Notes: generated from the letters alone by a model not told the origin. 64,000 nucleotides of DNA from Nocardia yamanashiensis NBRC 100130 (GCF_001613325.1 NZ_BDCD01000038.1:1-64000), one strand, 5' to 3'; positions 24,451 through 33,852 are shown, counted from the first letter of the stretch. Made by a program: numbers and translations.

Positions 24451-25905
24451 TTAGGTACGGGAGAACGCAATTCGATTGGTAATCGTCTCGGCCTGTGTAA
24501 GCGTTGCTACCTCGGCACAGGTATTGGGCGATAGGCGGGCCGCCGGCATGGGGATAAGTCGGGTTGTCTTAGATGCAGCAGTGAGACCAGTGTGCATGGC
24601 GCTGGCGAGTGCCAAGTGTTGGGCGCGCAGAGTTGTCATGAACAGGGTTGCATTGACTGCACGCGCTTCCACACAGGAATCGTCCAGTGAGGTTGCAGAT
24701 ACTACGACGTGAGAAGCAGCGCTGAACCAGGTATGCAAACCGGTCCTGCTATGCGCGCTGTTTACGGCTGTGTCGATGGGCTTGGTAATGCCGGTGACGA
24801 AGGCTATATGGACGGTAGGTGGGATAGCTCTAGCAATGGCGGTACCTGCGAGCGAGGTGTTGGCGCTGTTCAAGCGCGTGTCGAATGGCGTCGGTACTGC
24901 TTCTTCAACCCCACCTGAATGGACGTTCGAAAAGGCCTTTTGAGAAGTCTGCGACAGTGGCTGAGTGAACGCTTTCATGACGTCACTGTGTACTGCCCTC
25001 GACTTGCCGGGTAACCACGTACGTCGAGCCGTCTTATGTTGAGGCGTTGCTGAAGCCGTTGGATAAACCAAGGAGCAGACCGAATTAGATGCGGAACTAG
25101 GAGTCACAACAAGAGCATGTGTAAAAGTCATATCTACACCGGCTGTCATGGGCTCCTCTGAAGGAGTCTCAGCTGCCGTTGATAGCGCACTCGAATGGGG
25201 TAACTGAACGACCGATGAAACTGCTGTTCGGAAGCCCAGTCTGACCGGATTCTTTTTGGTCAAACAATATCCAGCTAGGTGGGTCCTCATGTGAGGGTTA
25301 GATGCTGGCTCTTGTCGGGTCGTAGTTAACGTCGTACATGCGACGCTAACTACGACGTTGCGTACGACGCTAGGTACGACGTTAACTACGACGGTTGGTG
25401 ATGCATAGCATGAAACATGCAGTTGGAAAGTGGTTTTTGGCTGGCTTTCGCACGCCTTGGATACCCTTTGAGGGGATGATCCTCGAGCTAGCTTGCCGTC
25501 TCGAAGGGGTGGAACAGGCCATGCGGAGAGGGGTTGCAAGGTCGTGTCACGGTCGTCCACTTTCCCTGCCACCTCCTTCTGTACTGTCGCCTGCGGAACG
25601 CGCACTTTGTCAACTGTAACGGTGGGAATTGTAGCGCGTCGCAAGACCGTTGAGGCTAAGGCAGGTAGGCCGGTTCGAAACTGCTCTTGCCGTAGAAATC
25701 GGCATCTGCCATAACGACTCCGGCGACAGGCTTCTTCTGGATGATTGCACCACGGCAGGTCAGGACTAGCGAACCCGCTCGAGCCCTTCCTGTGCACCCG
25801 CGAACACGAGAAGAGCACTGCGCGGATGCAATCCTCGTCGCCCCCCGATCGAGTCGTGACAGCTCGATACGTTCCGCTCCGCAATGAAGCCAGCACGATT
25901 GACAC
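24451..25905 (-). CDS. Orphan 484-codon ORF in low-GC DNA
   Basis: GTG start at 25905, stop at 24451. G+C is around 53%, so a stop would be expected about every 20 codons by chance; an uninterrupted 484-codon frame is hard to explain unless coding is, or recently was, selected. The protein is rich in Ala, Thr, Ser and Val with a short-period look in its C-terminal half (NSANTSLAGTAIARAI, VNSAHSRTGLHTWFSAAS, LASAMHTGLTAAS). A Val-rich tetrapeptide repeat (VVVN-VVPS-VVRN-VVVS) is encoded by the 12-bp repeats. Codon use (ACA, TCA, TCT, CTA, AGA frequent) differs from every neighbour. No family recognised; no good ribosome-binding site seen. Translation is not certain. Confidence 0.35.
   Translation of the reverse strand: MSIVLASLRSGTYRAVTTRSGGDEDCIRAVLFSCSRVHRKGSSGFASPDLPWCNHPEEACRRSRYGRCRFLRQEQFRTGLPALASTVLRRATIPTVTVDKVRVPQATVQKEVAGKVDDRDTTLQPLSAWPVPPLRDGKLARGSSPQRVSKACESQPKTTFQLHVSCYASPTVVVNVVPSVVRNVVVSVACTTLTTTRQEPASNPHMRTHLAGYCLTKKNPVRLGFRTAVSSVVQLPHSSALSTAAETPSEEPMTAGVDMTFTHALVVTPSSASNSVCSLVYPTASATPQHKTARRTWLPGKSRAVHSDVMKAFTQPLSQTSQKAFSNVHSGGVEEAVPTPFDTRLNSANTSLAGTAIARAIPPTVHIAFVTGITKPIDTAVNSAHSRTGLHTWFSAASHVVVSATSLDDSCVEARAVNATLFMTTLRAQHLALASAMHTGLTAASKTTRLIPMPAARLSPNTCAEVATLTQAETITNRIAFSRT
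25319..25392. repeat. 12-bp tandem repeats within a 19-bp inverted repeat
   Basis: Four tandem units of G(T/C)T..(C/G)TACGAC type at 25345-25392 (gctaactacgac, gttgcgtacgac, gctaggtacgac, gttaactacgac). GTCGTAGTTAACGTCGTAC at 25319-25337 is the exact reverse complement of 25374-25392. The inverted ends enclose 36 bp. A related motif forms the hairpin at 31368-31415. Function unknown: protein-binding cluster, recombination site or RNA structure. Confidence 0.6.
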
Positions 25906-27428
25906 ACGGTGAAAAGCAACCCGTCATCGAAAGCACGGTGGTGGGGGAGTGGGTCTCGATAACCGCATGAGACGGCGAGCAGGCGCAATCCCCGATGGTC
26001 TCGTCGGCGCGGTTCCTATCTGTTCACGCGCACGGGATAACGCTGCCGTTGAATCCGATTTGCGCACGCACAGGACCGACATCGGTTTCGAGTTCCCCTT
26101 CACGCCGACCTGCGCCCGAGAGCTGTGCGAGCGCTGAGCCGCACCGAACTCCTTCGCGGACACCGCTTGTTCTCGACCGACTGCCCCGTCAGTTTCCGGC
26201 AGCTCGCCGCATCATCGTGTGGCCGTTCGAAACGGATCGTGCGCGACGTCCAACCGGAGATGCCCCCGTCGAAAACCCCCGAACGGTATGAGGGCTTGAG
26301 GTCCGTCCTCGGTTCGGTTGCGAGCACACCGGTCACCGTCAGCGCAGCTTCACCCAACGGAGACTCGATGTCCGTCCGTGCCGGGCGCGCTTGCCCTAAT
26401 CCTGCTGTAGCCACCTCATTCGAGGATCTGGCTTGTCCCGAGTTGGAACGCTCCAGGATGCGTGCACCCGCCGAGCAGACCGCTGAACGAACTATGGTCC
26501 TGTGCGACAGGACATTCGCGGAATGCACCGACAACGGAGTACACCGAGCGGATGACCTAGCCATTGCAGCCGACCACCAGGATCGCCAGCGCCACAGTGC
26601 TGATGACCGCGCGAGGCCGCCGAGCAGTTCCGTGTCGACGGCCGTGGACGGGGGAGTGCGGAGGCCTGAACATCGTGTCGGCCGCGGCCGTCCCATCGCC
26701 TTTCGAACACTCATCGAGGTTTGCTGGCAAGATGCCAAAAATTCTGCGAATCGGGCCGAATAGCAGGATTTTCAGCGCGCCGCATCGGTCGGAATCGCCG
26801 TTTTGGGCTCAATTTTGGCCGTAGAGCGATTTGGGTGCCTGATCGATGTGCGGACCCACACTCGACCCTGAAAGTCCGCCTGTTGGCCGCCTAGCATGCT
26901 AGAGCGTGTTGACCTGCGACGATGTTCAGCAGGCGCCAGTGACTGATGCCTGACTGCCAGTCGCCGACGCGAAAGCCGTAGCCGAACAAGCCCAGTCAGG
27001 CAGGAGAGGGGAGTGCACTCGCAGGGTGCAAAGCCGGCGGGCCGCCAGGAGGTTGCGGTACCAGCCGCGAACGGAGGCTTCCGGCTTGTTCCTTGCGCGG
27101 TGAAACCCCAGGTGGCCCGCAGCTAGCCACACGCGACCCGGATCGAACATCGCCAGCCATGAGATGGAAAACACCAGGTAGAAGCAGTAAAATGGCGTCA
27201 GGTTCACGGTTGACCGTCACCGCCGCACCGCCGGCCAGGTATCTGAGGTTTCTCGATCCCGGTAGAGGCCAAGAGAACTCACTCGGTGATTTGTTGTTCG
27301 AGATACCGGCAAAGGTATTTATCGGAACCCGAAACGCTGAATAGCCTGATCAATACAGATATCTCGGTCATAGACACGATCGGCATTGACGCCTGGATTC
27401 GGTCGGAAACCCCGTACCCTGAACAATC
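25906..27428. other. Accessory DNA without a confident gene
   Basis: Frames of 200-odd codons exist on both strands around 26100-26760 but have no recognisable motif and mirror one another, so I do not call them. A possible gene remnant is listed at 26926-27207. Composition varies sharply, which suggests decayed mobile DNA. Confidence 0.4.
26926..27207 (-). pseudogene. Possible remnant of a small membrane protein
   Basis: The start MNLTPFYCFYLVFSISWLAM and the following AGHLGFHRARNKPEASVRGW resemble the N-terminal membrane segment and the 'RDPEANEPS..Y' loop of a small actinobacterial two-pass membrane family (DUF6199-like, from memory). After about residue 50 the sequence loses that character, as after a frameshift. 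It could be chance; no ribosome-binding site stands out. Confidence 0.25.
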
Positions 27429-28571
27429 GTGACGATCAGGGACTATTCGACGGCCACGCGCCGAGGCCGACCCAAAGCGACCAATACCCTGCTCGCCTAC
27501 GGGAAGTCGTGGCAGCGATACACCGAATGGTGTGCTGCCCGCGACACGCCGCCCCTGCCCGCCGATCCCACCCACATGCCCTTCTACGAGCAGCTGCTCG
27601 CCGCCTACCTCACCGACGCCGCACAGACCCGCACCGCGACCGGCGGCTTCCGGTATGCCCGTTCGACATTGGATTCCTGGGTCGCGGCCATCGCGCACCA
27701 TTTCTCCGAAGCCGGCCTGGCCGCCCCCGGCCGCAGCATCCTCGTCGCTCGAGCCCTGGATACCGCAGCCGCGCAACGCCGCGCCGCCGGCACGGACACC
27801 GACCGAGCCCAACCCCTGTCTCCCGAGACCCTGGCCGCGATCGTCGCGAGCATCCACGACCACACCGTCGGCTGGAAAGCCCGCATCGCCGCACGCCGCG
27901 ATATCGCATTACTGCTGGTGAGTTACGCTGCGGGCCTGCGACGCTCGGAGCTGGTCGCCCTCGACCTCGGCGATGTTCATCCAGGCGAGGACGGTGCGCG
28001 AGACCGTCTGCACCTCCGGATCCACATGAGTGCCGAACCGACGGGATCGGGCATCGATATCGAGGTGGGACGCGGCTCCGCGGCGGTGACCTGCCCGTGG
28101 TGCGCCCTCCTGCGCTGGATGGCCGTCCTGGCCGCCTTCGACCGCGCGGACCTGGCAAAAGCAGCCGGGCCCAGCGCCGAAATCGCCGTCCAGAGAACAC
28201 TACGACGCGACGAGACACCCGACGACCTGCACATCTGCGACCGAGAATGGCCCCGATTCCGCCGGACCGCGGCCCCGCTGTTCCGACCGCTGGATCGCGA
28301 CGGCCTGCCGTATCCCGAACGGCTGTCCACCCGTTCGGTGCCACTGATCCTCAAACGCCGTGCCGCGGCGGCCGGGATCGAGCCCGAGATAGTCGAGAAG
28401 CTGCGCGGCCACTCCGCCCGCGCCGGCGCGGCCACCCACGCCCTGGCCGCCGGCGCCGCCCCCGACGCGGTGGCCGAGCACCTGCGCGCCCGTGATCCGC
28501 GCACCGTCATGGCCTACCGCCGCACGGATTCCGAGGTGGGGGAGTCGGTCGCACACCGGCTGGGATTGTGA
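27429..28571 (+). CDS. Tyrosine recombinase/integrase with a complete catalytic set
   Basis: 380 aa from GTG 27429. Residues 1-110 are a SAM-like core-binding domain (NTLLAYGKSWQRYTEWCAAR). Catalytic residues can be assigned: R171 in AAGLRRSEL, H328 and R331 in GHSARAG, H351, and the Tyr nucleophile at 363 in RTVMAYRR. A CPWC pair (222-225) in the middle of the catalytic domain could bind a metal. The family cuts and rejoins DNA at short core sites. The second recombinase-like gene starts 4 bp after its stop, so the two form an operon. Related multi-integrase operons occur on mobile elements, where members act together. Confidence 0.8.
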   Translation: MTIRDYSTATRRGRPKATNTLLAYGKSWQRYTEWCAARDTPPLPADPTHMPFYEQLLAAYLTDAAQTRTATGGFRYARSTLDSWVAAIAHHFSEAGLAAPGRSILVARALDTAAAQRRAAGTDTDRAQPLSPETLAAIVASIHDHTVGWKARIAARRDIALLLVSYAAGLRRSELVALDLGDVHPGEDGARDRLHLRIHMSAEPTGSGIDIEVGRGSAAVTCPWCALLRWMAVLAAFDRADLAKAAGPSAEIAVQRTLRRDETPDDLHICDREWPRFRRTAAPLFRPLDRDGLPYPERLSTRSVPLILKRRAAAAGIEPEIVEKLRGHSARAGAATHALAAGAAPDAVAEHLRARDPRTVMAYRRTDSEVGESVAHRLGL

Positions 28572-28575
28572 TCCG

Positions 28576-29604
28576 ATGACAGCTGAGAGTGAATTCGATT
28601 ATGTACCACCACCTTTCGGCCTGAAACGGCGCTATCACACCGACTGGCGGCAGTTCGCGGTCTGGTGTGCGGCCGCTGACCGGGAGGCTCTGCCCGCAGC
28701 CACCCTGACCGTGGCGGAGTTCTTGGCCGACCACCCGGGCAAGCCGGCCACCCAAGCTGGACGCCTCACCGCGATCAATCGAGCCCACGACGCGGCCGGA
28801 CACCCAGCCCCCGGACGGGCCGAAGCCATCCGGCAAGCCCTCGACGAGTCGCGCGCGCGGCGGATAGCGGCGGTGCGCCGGGCCGTCGACCGGTTGCTGC
28901 CGGACATTCCCCGCTGGGGCTGGCCGGGCGGGCTGGCCGGGCGCCGCAATGCCGCCATCCTCACCGTCGCCGCCGCTGGGCTGCCCTACGCCCGGATCGC
29001 CCGCTTGACCATCGGGGACATCGCCTGCTCGGACCGCGAAATCCATTTGGGCACACAGCCTTTGGTTTCGATTCTCGCTGCGGACGAACCTTACCGATGC
29101 CCGGTCACCGCACTACGCGGCTGGCTCGAGGTACGACCCGCCCTGCAGCGCTACAACGGCCACGCCCTGGCGAAGGCCGCCCTCGAAACCCAGACCCTGC
29201 CCGGAATCGGCCTCGACACCGTCGATCCGGACCAGCCGCTGTTCCTTCGCCTGGACCGCCACGGCTATGCCCCGATGCCCTTCGTCAGCGCCCCCGGCCA
29301 ATCGCTCGCGATCCCGCCCTTGCCAGCAGACTCCATCGCGTCGATAGTCGCCGCGCACCTACGTGGCCAACCGCCCAAGTACCGCAATCTGCCTCCGCGT
29401 ACGAACGCCGATGACCAATCCGACGCGCCCCCAGAGTTTTTCGAGCTCGAGCTGAGCAACGACTACTACGAACGTGGCACCGCGGCACGACGTCGCGACG
29501 CCGAACTGCTGGCCGACGTCAATGATGACCTCGACGCCATCCTCGAGCAGATGGACGACTGGATGGCTCGCACCGACGAGCTGCTCCGCGACGCCACGCG
29601 GTGA
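28576..29604 (+). CDS. Recombinase-like companion lacking catalytic residues
   Basis: 342 aa from ATG 28576, four bp after the integrase stop. The N-terminal core-binding domain is similar to that of the integrase (YHTDWRQFAVWCAAADREAL). The catalytic domain begins normally, but the first Arg motif AAGLRxxE reads AAGLPYARIA, so P137 replaces the Arg. No HxxR box and no Tyr in the right context follow. The C-terminal 45 residues (YYERGTAARRRDAELLADVN and on) form a coiled coil. It probably binds the same DNA and helps or directs the active partner. Confidence 0.65.
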   Translation: MTAESEFDYVPPPFGLKRRYHTDWRQFAVWCAAADREALPAATLTVAEFLADHPGKPATQAGRLTAINRAHDAAGHPAPGRAEAIRQALDESRARRIAAVRRAVDRLLPDIPRWGWPGGLAGRRNAAILTVAAAGLPYARIARLTIGDIACSDREIHLGTQPLVSILAADEPYRCPVTALRGWLEVRPALQRYNGHALAKAALETQTLPGIGLDTVDPDQPLFLRLDRHGYAPMPFVSAPGQSLAIPPLPADSIASIVAAHLRGQPPKYRNLPPRTNADDQSDAPPEFFELELSNDYYERGTAARRRDAELLADVNDDLDAILEQMDDWMARTDELLRDATR

Positions 29605-30388
29605 CCTTCACGATGGCGCGGCACGATCTCGGGCCGCGTCCGCGACTTATGCGCGCGCTCAACGGGTTCGGCGGGATGTCCTCGATCCGGAATGCGGCGG
29701 CGCGGCCAGGCATGATCGACGAACATACCCGCCGCTATCGTCCCTGAGGCTTTCTTACGCCCGCTCGACGCTGGGACTGTTCACGCCAAACAAGTCCGGG
29801 ACTCGTCCTGTGTACAGCGAACGAGAAGGTCCGATCGCTACCGCAGTTGCCGTCGCAATGGGTGGCTCGCCGCCGACCGGATAGATGGCAGTACACAGTC
29901 CGGTAGGGAGGGCTCGTGGAGACAGTCCCGAATCTCGCTCGCATGCGCGAGACACGCCATACCACAGTGTGTTCCAGCGCCAACCGCTTCGAGTAGGTAA
30001 GACGACCGGGGCCGCTTACGGCCCGTAGGCCGACAGGGCTGTAGATATTAGTATGTATATATGCGTATCTAACTACGTAAATCCGGCATTTCACACAACC
30101 AAACGACTCGCCCCGACATGCCGAACGCAGCTAACGTGCCAACTTGTCGAGTCGATCCCGAACTACGAAACAATGAGCACTGACCTTGGTTGCGATCGTT
30201 GCCGTCATCGGAGGCCTGCACGCCAGCGCGAATTGATTTGAAGCATATGAGGAAATGCGGCGGCCAGAATGCCCACATGACAGCCGCGTCTCATCGACAA
30301 CGACTGCCGATGTGGATGCCAGCGCCCGACCAGGCGGCGGCGCACAGCAAGGGCGCACTCCTCGCAGCGTCCGCCGGGCCGGCACATC
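29605..30388. other. Gene-free, partly AT-rich interval
   Basis: It contains an iteron-like 16-mer at 29638-29653, an 8-bp inverted repeat (CTGTGTAC 29808-29815 / GTACACAG 29891-29898) and a distinctly AT-rich patch at 30040-30090 with alternating TA steps. No coding frame is credible. Confidence 0.4.
29638..29653 (-). repeat. Isolated iteron-like 16-mer
   Basis: The minus strand reads CGCATAAGTCGCGGAC. It lies 34 bp beyond the stop of the recombinase companion gene, about 8 kb from the main array. Confidence 0.6.
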
Positions 30389-30832
30389 TCAGCTGTGTAG
30401 CGCGTACGCGAGTTCGGCGAGTTGTCCCAGCGTGCAGTCCAACTGGTCGTATCCGACGGCTTCGAGCGCGGCCGAGACGCTCGGGGTGATCAACGGGCCC
30501 GAGAACACGATGCTCGCGGTGACGGTGGTACCGGTGTCACACGGTTGCAGCCAGTAGCTGAAGTCGCACCGCACGCCGTCATGCCCATGGCCGCGCAACG
30601 AAATCTGGTTGGGCGCGTCGAGTTTGGTCACCGTCCACTCCACCTCCTCGCTCATGCCGTGCAACAGCACCTCGGAGACGAAGGTCGAACCCTGCACCAG
30701 CCGCACTGGCGGGGTGCCCACGAAATCGCGGTGAATACCGAACCAGTGCTCCCACGTGCCCGGGGAAACAATGGTCTCGTACAGTGTCCCGAGGGTTCCC
30801 GGGACATCTTTGCTCAGGAGAATGGCGCCCAT
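30389..30832 (-). CDS. SRPBCC (START-like) family protein
   Basis: 147 aa from ATG 30832, preceded by AAGGAG. The layout fits the polyketide cyclase/SRPBCC fold: an N-terminal strand and helix pair with LYETIVSPGTWEHWFGIHRD, then beta strands (FVSEVLLHGMSEEVEWTVTK, ISLRGHGHDGVRCDFSYWL, GTTVTASIVFSG) and a long C-terminal helix (SAALEAVGYDQLDCTLGQLA). Such proteins bind hydrophobic ligands; some are enzymes or stress-related carriers. No pathway partner is adjacent. It probably stands alone. Confidence 0.75.
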   Translation of the reverse strand: MGAILLSKDVPGTLGTLYETIVSPGTWEHWFGIHRDFVGTPPVRLVQGSTFVSEVLLHGMSEEVEWTVTKLDAPNQISLRGHGHDGVRCDFSYWLQPCDTGTTVTASIVFSGPLITPSVSAALEAVGYDQLDCTLGQLAELAYALHS

Positions 30833-31695
30833 CGCGCTCCTTCGTGAAGTCATGTGTCGAACTGGCCCGGGCCGATCCGGCCGGGGCTCGTCGCGATCGC
30901 CGGTAGTCCGGCGATTTTCAGTGTGATGCGCCGTCGGCGCATGAATATGGCTGTACTACAAGGGCATTCGGGCGCATGGCCAGACGCCATGTCCGAATCA
31001 CCGTGTGAATCAATGGCAAGCGTCTCCTCGTGGCGGGTGAACAGTCGAAAAGTGCTGCGCCGATGCAGCATTTCGGCCGCCTCGCTCCGCTGCCCCCGCG
31101 CCGATGCGGTCGATCCTGGCACATGGCAAACCGCAGCACAATACGAGGTAACCAGTGGTAGAACTTGCTATTGCAAATGCAATCGCAGAGCCTCGGGACA
31201 GCGCGGGCCGGTGCAAAGACCGGGAAGGTCCAGTGGCGATTGTGAGCACCAGACACGGCCGGGGTGGTCGGTAGGTGGGGCCGGCAGGTGCTCGGATGCC
31301 GACATGACTCGGTGGGTTTCGATTACCCCTGAGGGGACGAGATCTGCTGGGGGAGAGTCGTTTCCATTCAACGTCGTACATACTGTCGTATGAGTCGTCT
31401 TATGTACGACGTTGACTCGGAACGGATGCCGGGATTCAGGGATGGTGAAGGGCCCGCCAGCACCGTTGCCGGCGGGTCCGCTCGTGGGTTCAAGCCGCCG
31501 CTCGGACCTCGAACCGGGTCGCGCCTATGTCGGCTTCGCAGTGGTTGACCTCTGCAACGGTATTTCCACGCAGCCGACCCTGGGCTCACCCGATTCGAAT
31601 GAACAGAGGTGCGCTCGACATTCCGGCATCGAGCCAACGCGGCGGTGCGTTGGTGACTGACGCGGTCCGCAAGCCGAACAGATGGGCTCGCGTGC
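30833..31695. other. Gene-free interval with a long hairpin
   Basis: The only strong structure is the inverted repeat at 31368-31415. Frames on both strands through 30850-31400 carry no recognisable motif and mirror each other, so I regard them as shadows of non-coding DNA. Confidence 0.4.
31368..31415. repeat. 15-bp inverted repeat related to the 25.3-kb repeats
   Basis: TCAACGTCGTACATA (31368-31382), 18-nt spacer, TATGTACGACGTTGA (31401-31415). The spacer contains two further GTCGT units. AACGTCGTACAT is shared with 25329-25340. As RNA it would form a strong stem; as DNA it is a candidate binding or recombination site. Confidence 0.55.
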
Positions 31696-32112
31696 TCAGG
31701 TGTTTTCGGAAAGGACGAACAACTCGAGCCGGTAAGGCAGCTGCTGCTCGATCGCGGTCCACCGGTCACGGTCCGCGGTCACGATGGGCCAATCGAGTTG
31801 CTTGGCAGTGTGCACGACATGCGCGGCGGCGAGATCATGTAGCGCACCGAATTCGATGATCACCCTGGAGAAGTCGGTCGCCTCCGTAGCGGAATGCAAA
31901 CCATCGAGATCGATGTGCTCGAGCAACTCGATGACCCCGTCGACCTCATCGCACTGCTCATCGGACAGCTCCACCTTGGCCAAGGCGAGCGTCACGCTCG
32001 GCACCGCCATCCGGATACTGCGCGCGTCATTGGCGGCGATCATGCGCGCGACATGATCACTTCCGTGGGCGAAAGCGTGAATGATGGTGTCGTCGAGCAC
32101 GAAACCGATCAC
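31696..32112 (-). CDS. vapC: VapC-like PIN-domain toxin
   Basis: 138 aa. It starts MIGFVLDDTIIHAFAHG, with the first acidic residue of the PIN active site, and contains an Asp-rich ending segment IVTADRDRW typical of the last PIN acidic positions. Length fits VapC ribonucleases, which cleave RNA (often tRNA or rRNA) when free of antitoxin. The start overlaps the stop of the RHH gene by ATGA, so the two are one unit with the antitoxin first, as usual for vapBC. It may stabilise the plasmid. Confidence 0.75.
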   Translation of the reverse strand: MIGFVLDDTIIHAFAHGSDHVARMIAANDARSIRMAVPSVTLALAKVELSDEQCDEVDGVIELLEHIDLDGLHSATEATDFSRVIIEFGALHDLAAAHVVHTAKQLDWPIVTADRDRWTAIEQQLPYRLELFVLSENT

Positions 32113-32372
32113 CGCTGTGCGGCCTGACGCTCCTCCAAGTACCGGACCATATCCTCGGAGGTCTTCTCACCCCACGCCACCGCGGCGGGGTTGGCGTTCG
32201 CATGAGCGAGCCGCCGTTCCCAAGCCAGCCGGCGACGGGCCTGCGCCCGCTGATGTTCGTCGAGCAACGTGGTGATCACGTCTTCCATCGTTTCGCCCTT
32301 GCGGGCGAGCGCCGCCAGCCGGTCCCGGGTCGCGCCCGAGACCTTCACCGTAGTCGCAGTCACGTCGGCCAT
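32109..32372 (-). CDS. vapB: VapB-like RHH antitoxin
   Basis: 87 aa. Residues 6-40 give a ribbon-helix-helix: strand TTVKVSGATRDRLAAL, then the second helix EDVITTLLDEHQ. The C-terminal tail (residues 45-87) is long, charged and helical, suited to wrapping the PIN partner. It overlaps vapC by 4 bp. Just upstream (32380-32394) GTAT..ATAC half-sites overlap a TATACT box, a likely autoregulatory operator and -10. Confidence 0.75.
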   Translation of the reverse strand: MADVTATTVKVSGATRDRLAALARKGETMEDVITTLLDEHQRAQARRRLAWERRLAHANANPAAVAWGEKTSEDMVRYLEERQAAQR

Positions 32373-32583
32373 ACCGTCAGTATACTGTACATACCAGATT
32401 GTACGCCGTAGTCGAGCCTACGGTCCGACGGTCCGACCCGCCGGACCGGATTCGTTCCCGCGAATGAGAAGCGCTGAGAATGCATCTGGAAGAGAGCTGG
32501 AAAAGCTTCGGCGTCAATGTATTTCGCCGCGTGCGGGTCGACGGTGTGGCGACGTGCAGTGAACGGCCCTGATCGGAGGAACT

Positions 32584-33735
32584 GTGTCAGTTGGGGACGA
32601 AATCAAGGATCTTCTGGACGGTGAGAATCTCCTGGAGGGTGTGGCCAACTATCTCACGCCTGGTTTACCCGGCGCCCCGATGGGCATACCGGACGACGCG
32701 GGAGACGCCCTCCGCAGGTTTGCCGCCGGTGTCGGCCCGATTGCGCCGCCTTTGCATGAACGCGTCGAACAACTGAAGGCGAACCGCGTGGACTCGAGCG
32801 GCACGACACCGCCCGGTGGTCAAGCGATATACGTCAACCGCGCTGTGCTGGAGAAGGCCGCAAAGTCGATGGATAACTCCGTGGACGCCGCGCTGATGTG
32901 CTTGCCGAACAAATGGATGGAGCCGCCCGGGGGTGACCCACGCTCGGCCGGGGCAGCCAACGGATTCAATCGGCGAGGCTGGGAGCTGGTCAACGAGAGC
33001 TTCACGGAGCTCACCGGATTGCAAGGCATGGCCCGGTTCATCCGTGCGGCGGCCAGTAAGTACGATTATATCGACGATGAGGGTGCGAGCATCATCGGTG
33101 GTGGTGGGCGTGCTCCGCGCGAGGTCGTGAGTGCTATGACGCCGCTGGGGGAATGCAGCAGTCCCTTGAACCCCCAGCCACCCCCCGATTTCTTCACACC
33201 CGACGAGAAGGAGTACACCGACGCCATCGTGTTCGCTGAATCCTTGACGAAGGGCGCGAAGACAGCCTCGGCGACGGATTTCGCCGAGTCGCTGGTTCGG
33301 TTCTGCGACGAAGTACACAACAAGCTGGCGCCGGACCTCAGCCGCGACGCCCTGTCTGTGCGTGAATACTGGAAGCCGGCTGGGACCCTGCAGGCCGAGA
33401 CGATCGTCAGCACCAGCGGCCATCTCCTCGAGATCGAGGCCCAAATGAGGAAATTGGCCAAGTCCGTGTTGGACGTCGTTGCTGCCTTTGAACTGGTCAA
33501 GCACGACCATCCCACCGCGAAGCAGCTGAGCGAGACACGCGATCTGTATCACGAGATGCGAAACCGGCCGGACGTCAACGCCGCTGAGCGCGACATCGCG
33601 GTACAGGACTATGAGAATACGATCGCGAGAGCCACGACCGCCCGGACGACCTATGAGCGGCGGGTCAATGTCGAAGTCTGGGACGATGTCATCATCGCCA
33701 AACTCGATCCTGCTCCAGCCGATTCGCGGTCCTGA
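32584..33735 (+). CDS. ESX-associated hypothetical protein, copy 1
   Basis: 383 aa from GTG 32584 with GGAGGAA upstream. The protein is soluble and mostly helical. After an N-terminal region naming no domain it has YVNRAVLEKAAKSMDNSVDA and GAANGFNRRGWELVNESFTE (near 75-140), and later VREYWKPAGTLQAETI and AAFELVKHDHPTAKQLSETR. The same order of segments is found in the protein at 62133-63146 (VRESWKPVGA, FETVQKDHPLASEIREAR), so they are paralogues. That copy sits in an operon with EspC- and YbaB-like genes, which suggests a link to type VII secretion. This copy stands alone beside repA2. Confidence 0.6.
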   Translation: MSVGDEIKDLLDGENLLEGVANYLTPGLPGAPMGIPDDAGDALRRFAAGVGPIAPPLHERVEQLKANRVDSSGTTPPGGQAIYVNRAVLEKAAKSMDNSVDAALMCLPNKWMEPPGGDPRSAGAANGFNRRGWELVNESFTELTGLQGMARFIRAAASKYDYIDDEGASIIGGGGRAPREVVSAMTPLGECSSPLNPQPPPDFFTPDEKEYTDAIVFAESLTKGAKTASATDFAESLVRFCDEVHNKLAPDLSRDALSVREYWKPAGTLQAETIVSTSGHLLEIEAQMRKLAKSVLDVVAAFELVKHDHPTAKQLSETRDLYHEMRNRPDVNAAERDIAVQDYENTIARATTARTTYERRVNVEVWDDVIIAKLDPAPADSRS

Positions 33736-33852
33736 GCGTGCGGCGGCCTCGGGAGATTCAGGGCCGTTGTGCGATGGCGGAACCGGAGTTACCTGCCCCC
33801 GCCAATCTTCCCAGTACTGAGAATTTCCTGGGTGCGTGCCATGCTGACGCGC

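Noticed and set aside
26100..26763. Two 212-aa frames on opposite strands
   Set aside because: They mirror each other, have no motif and no ribosome-binding site.
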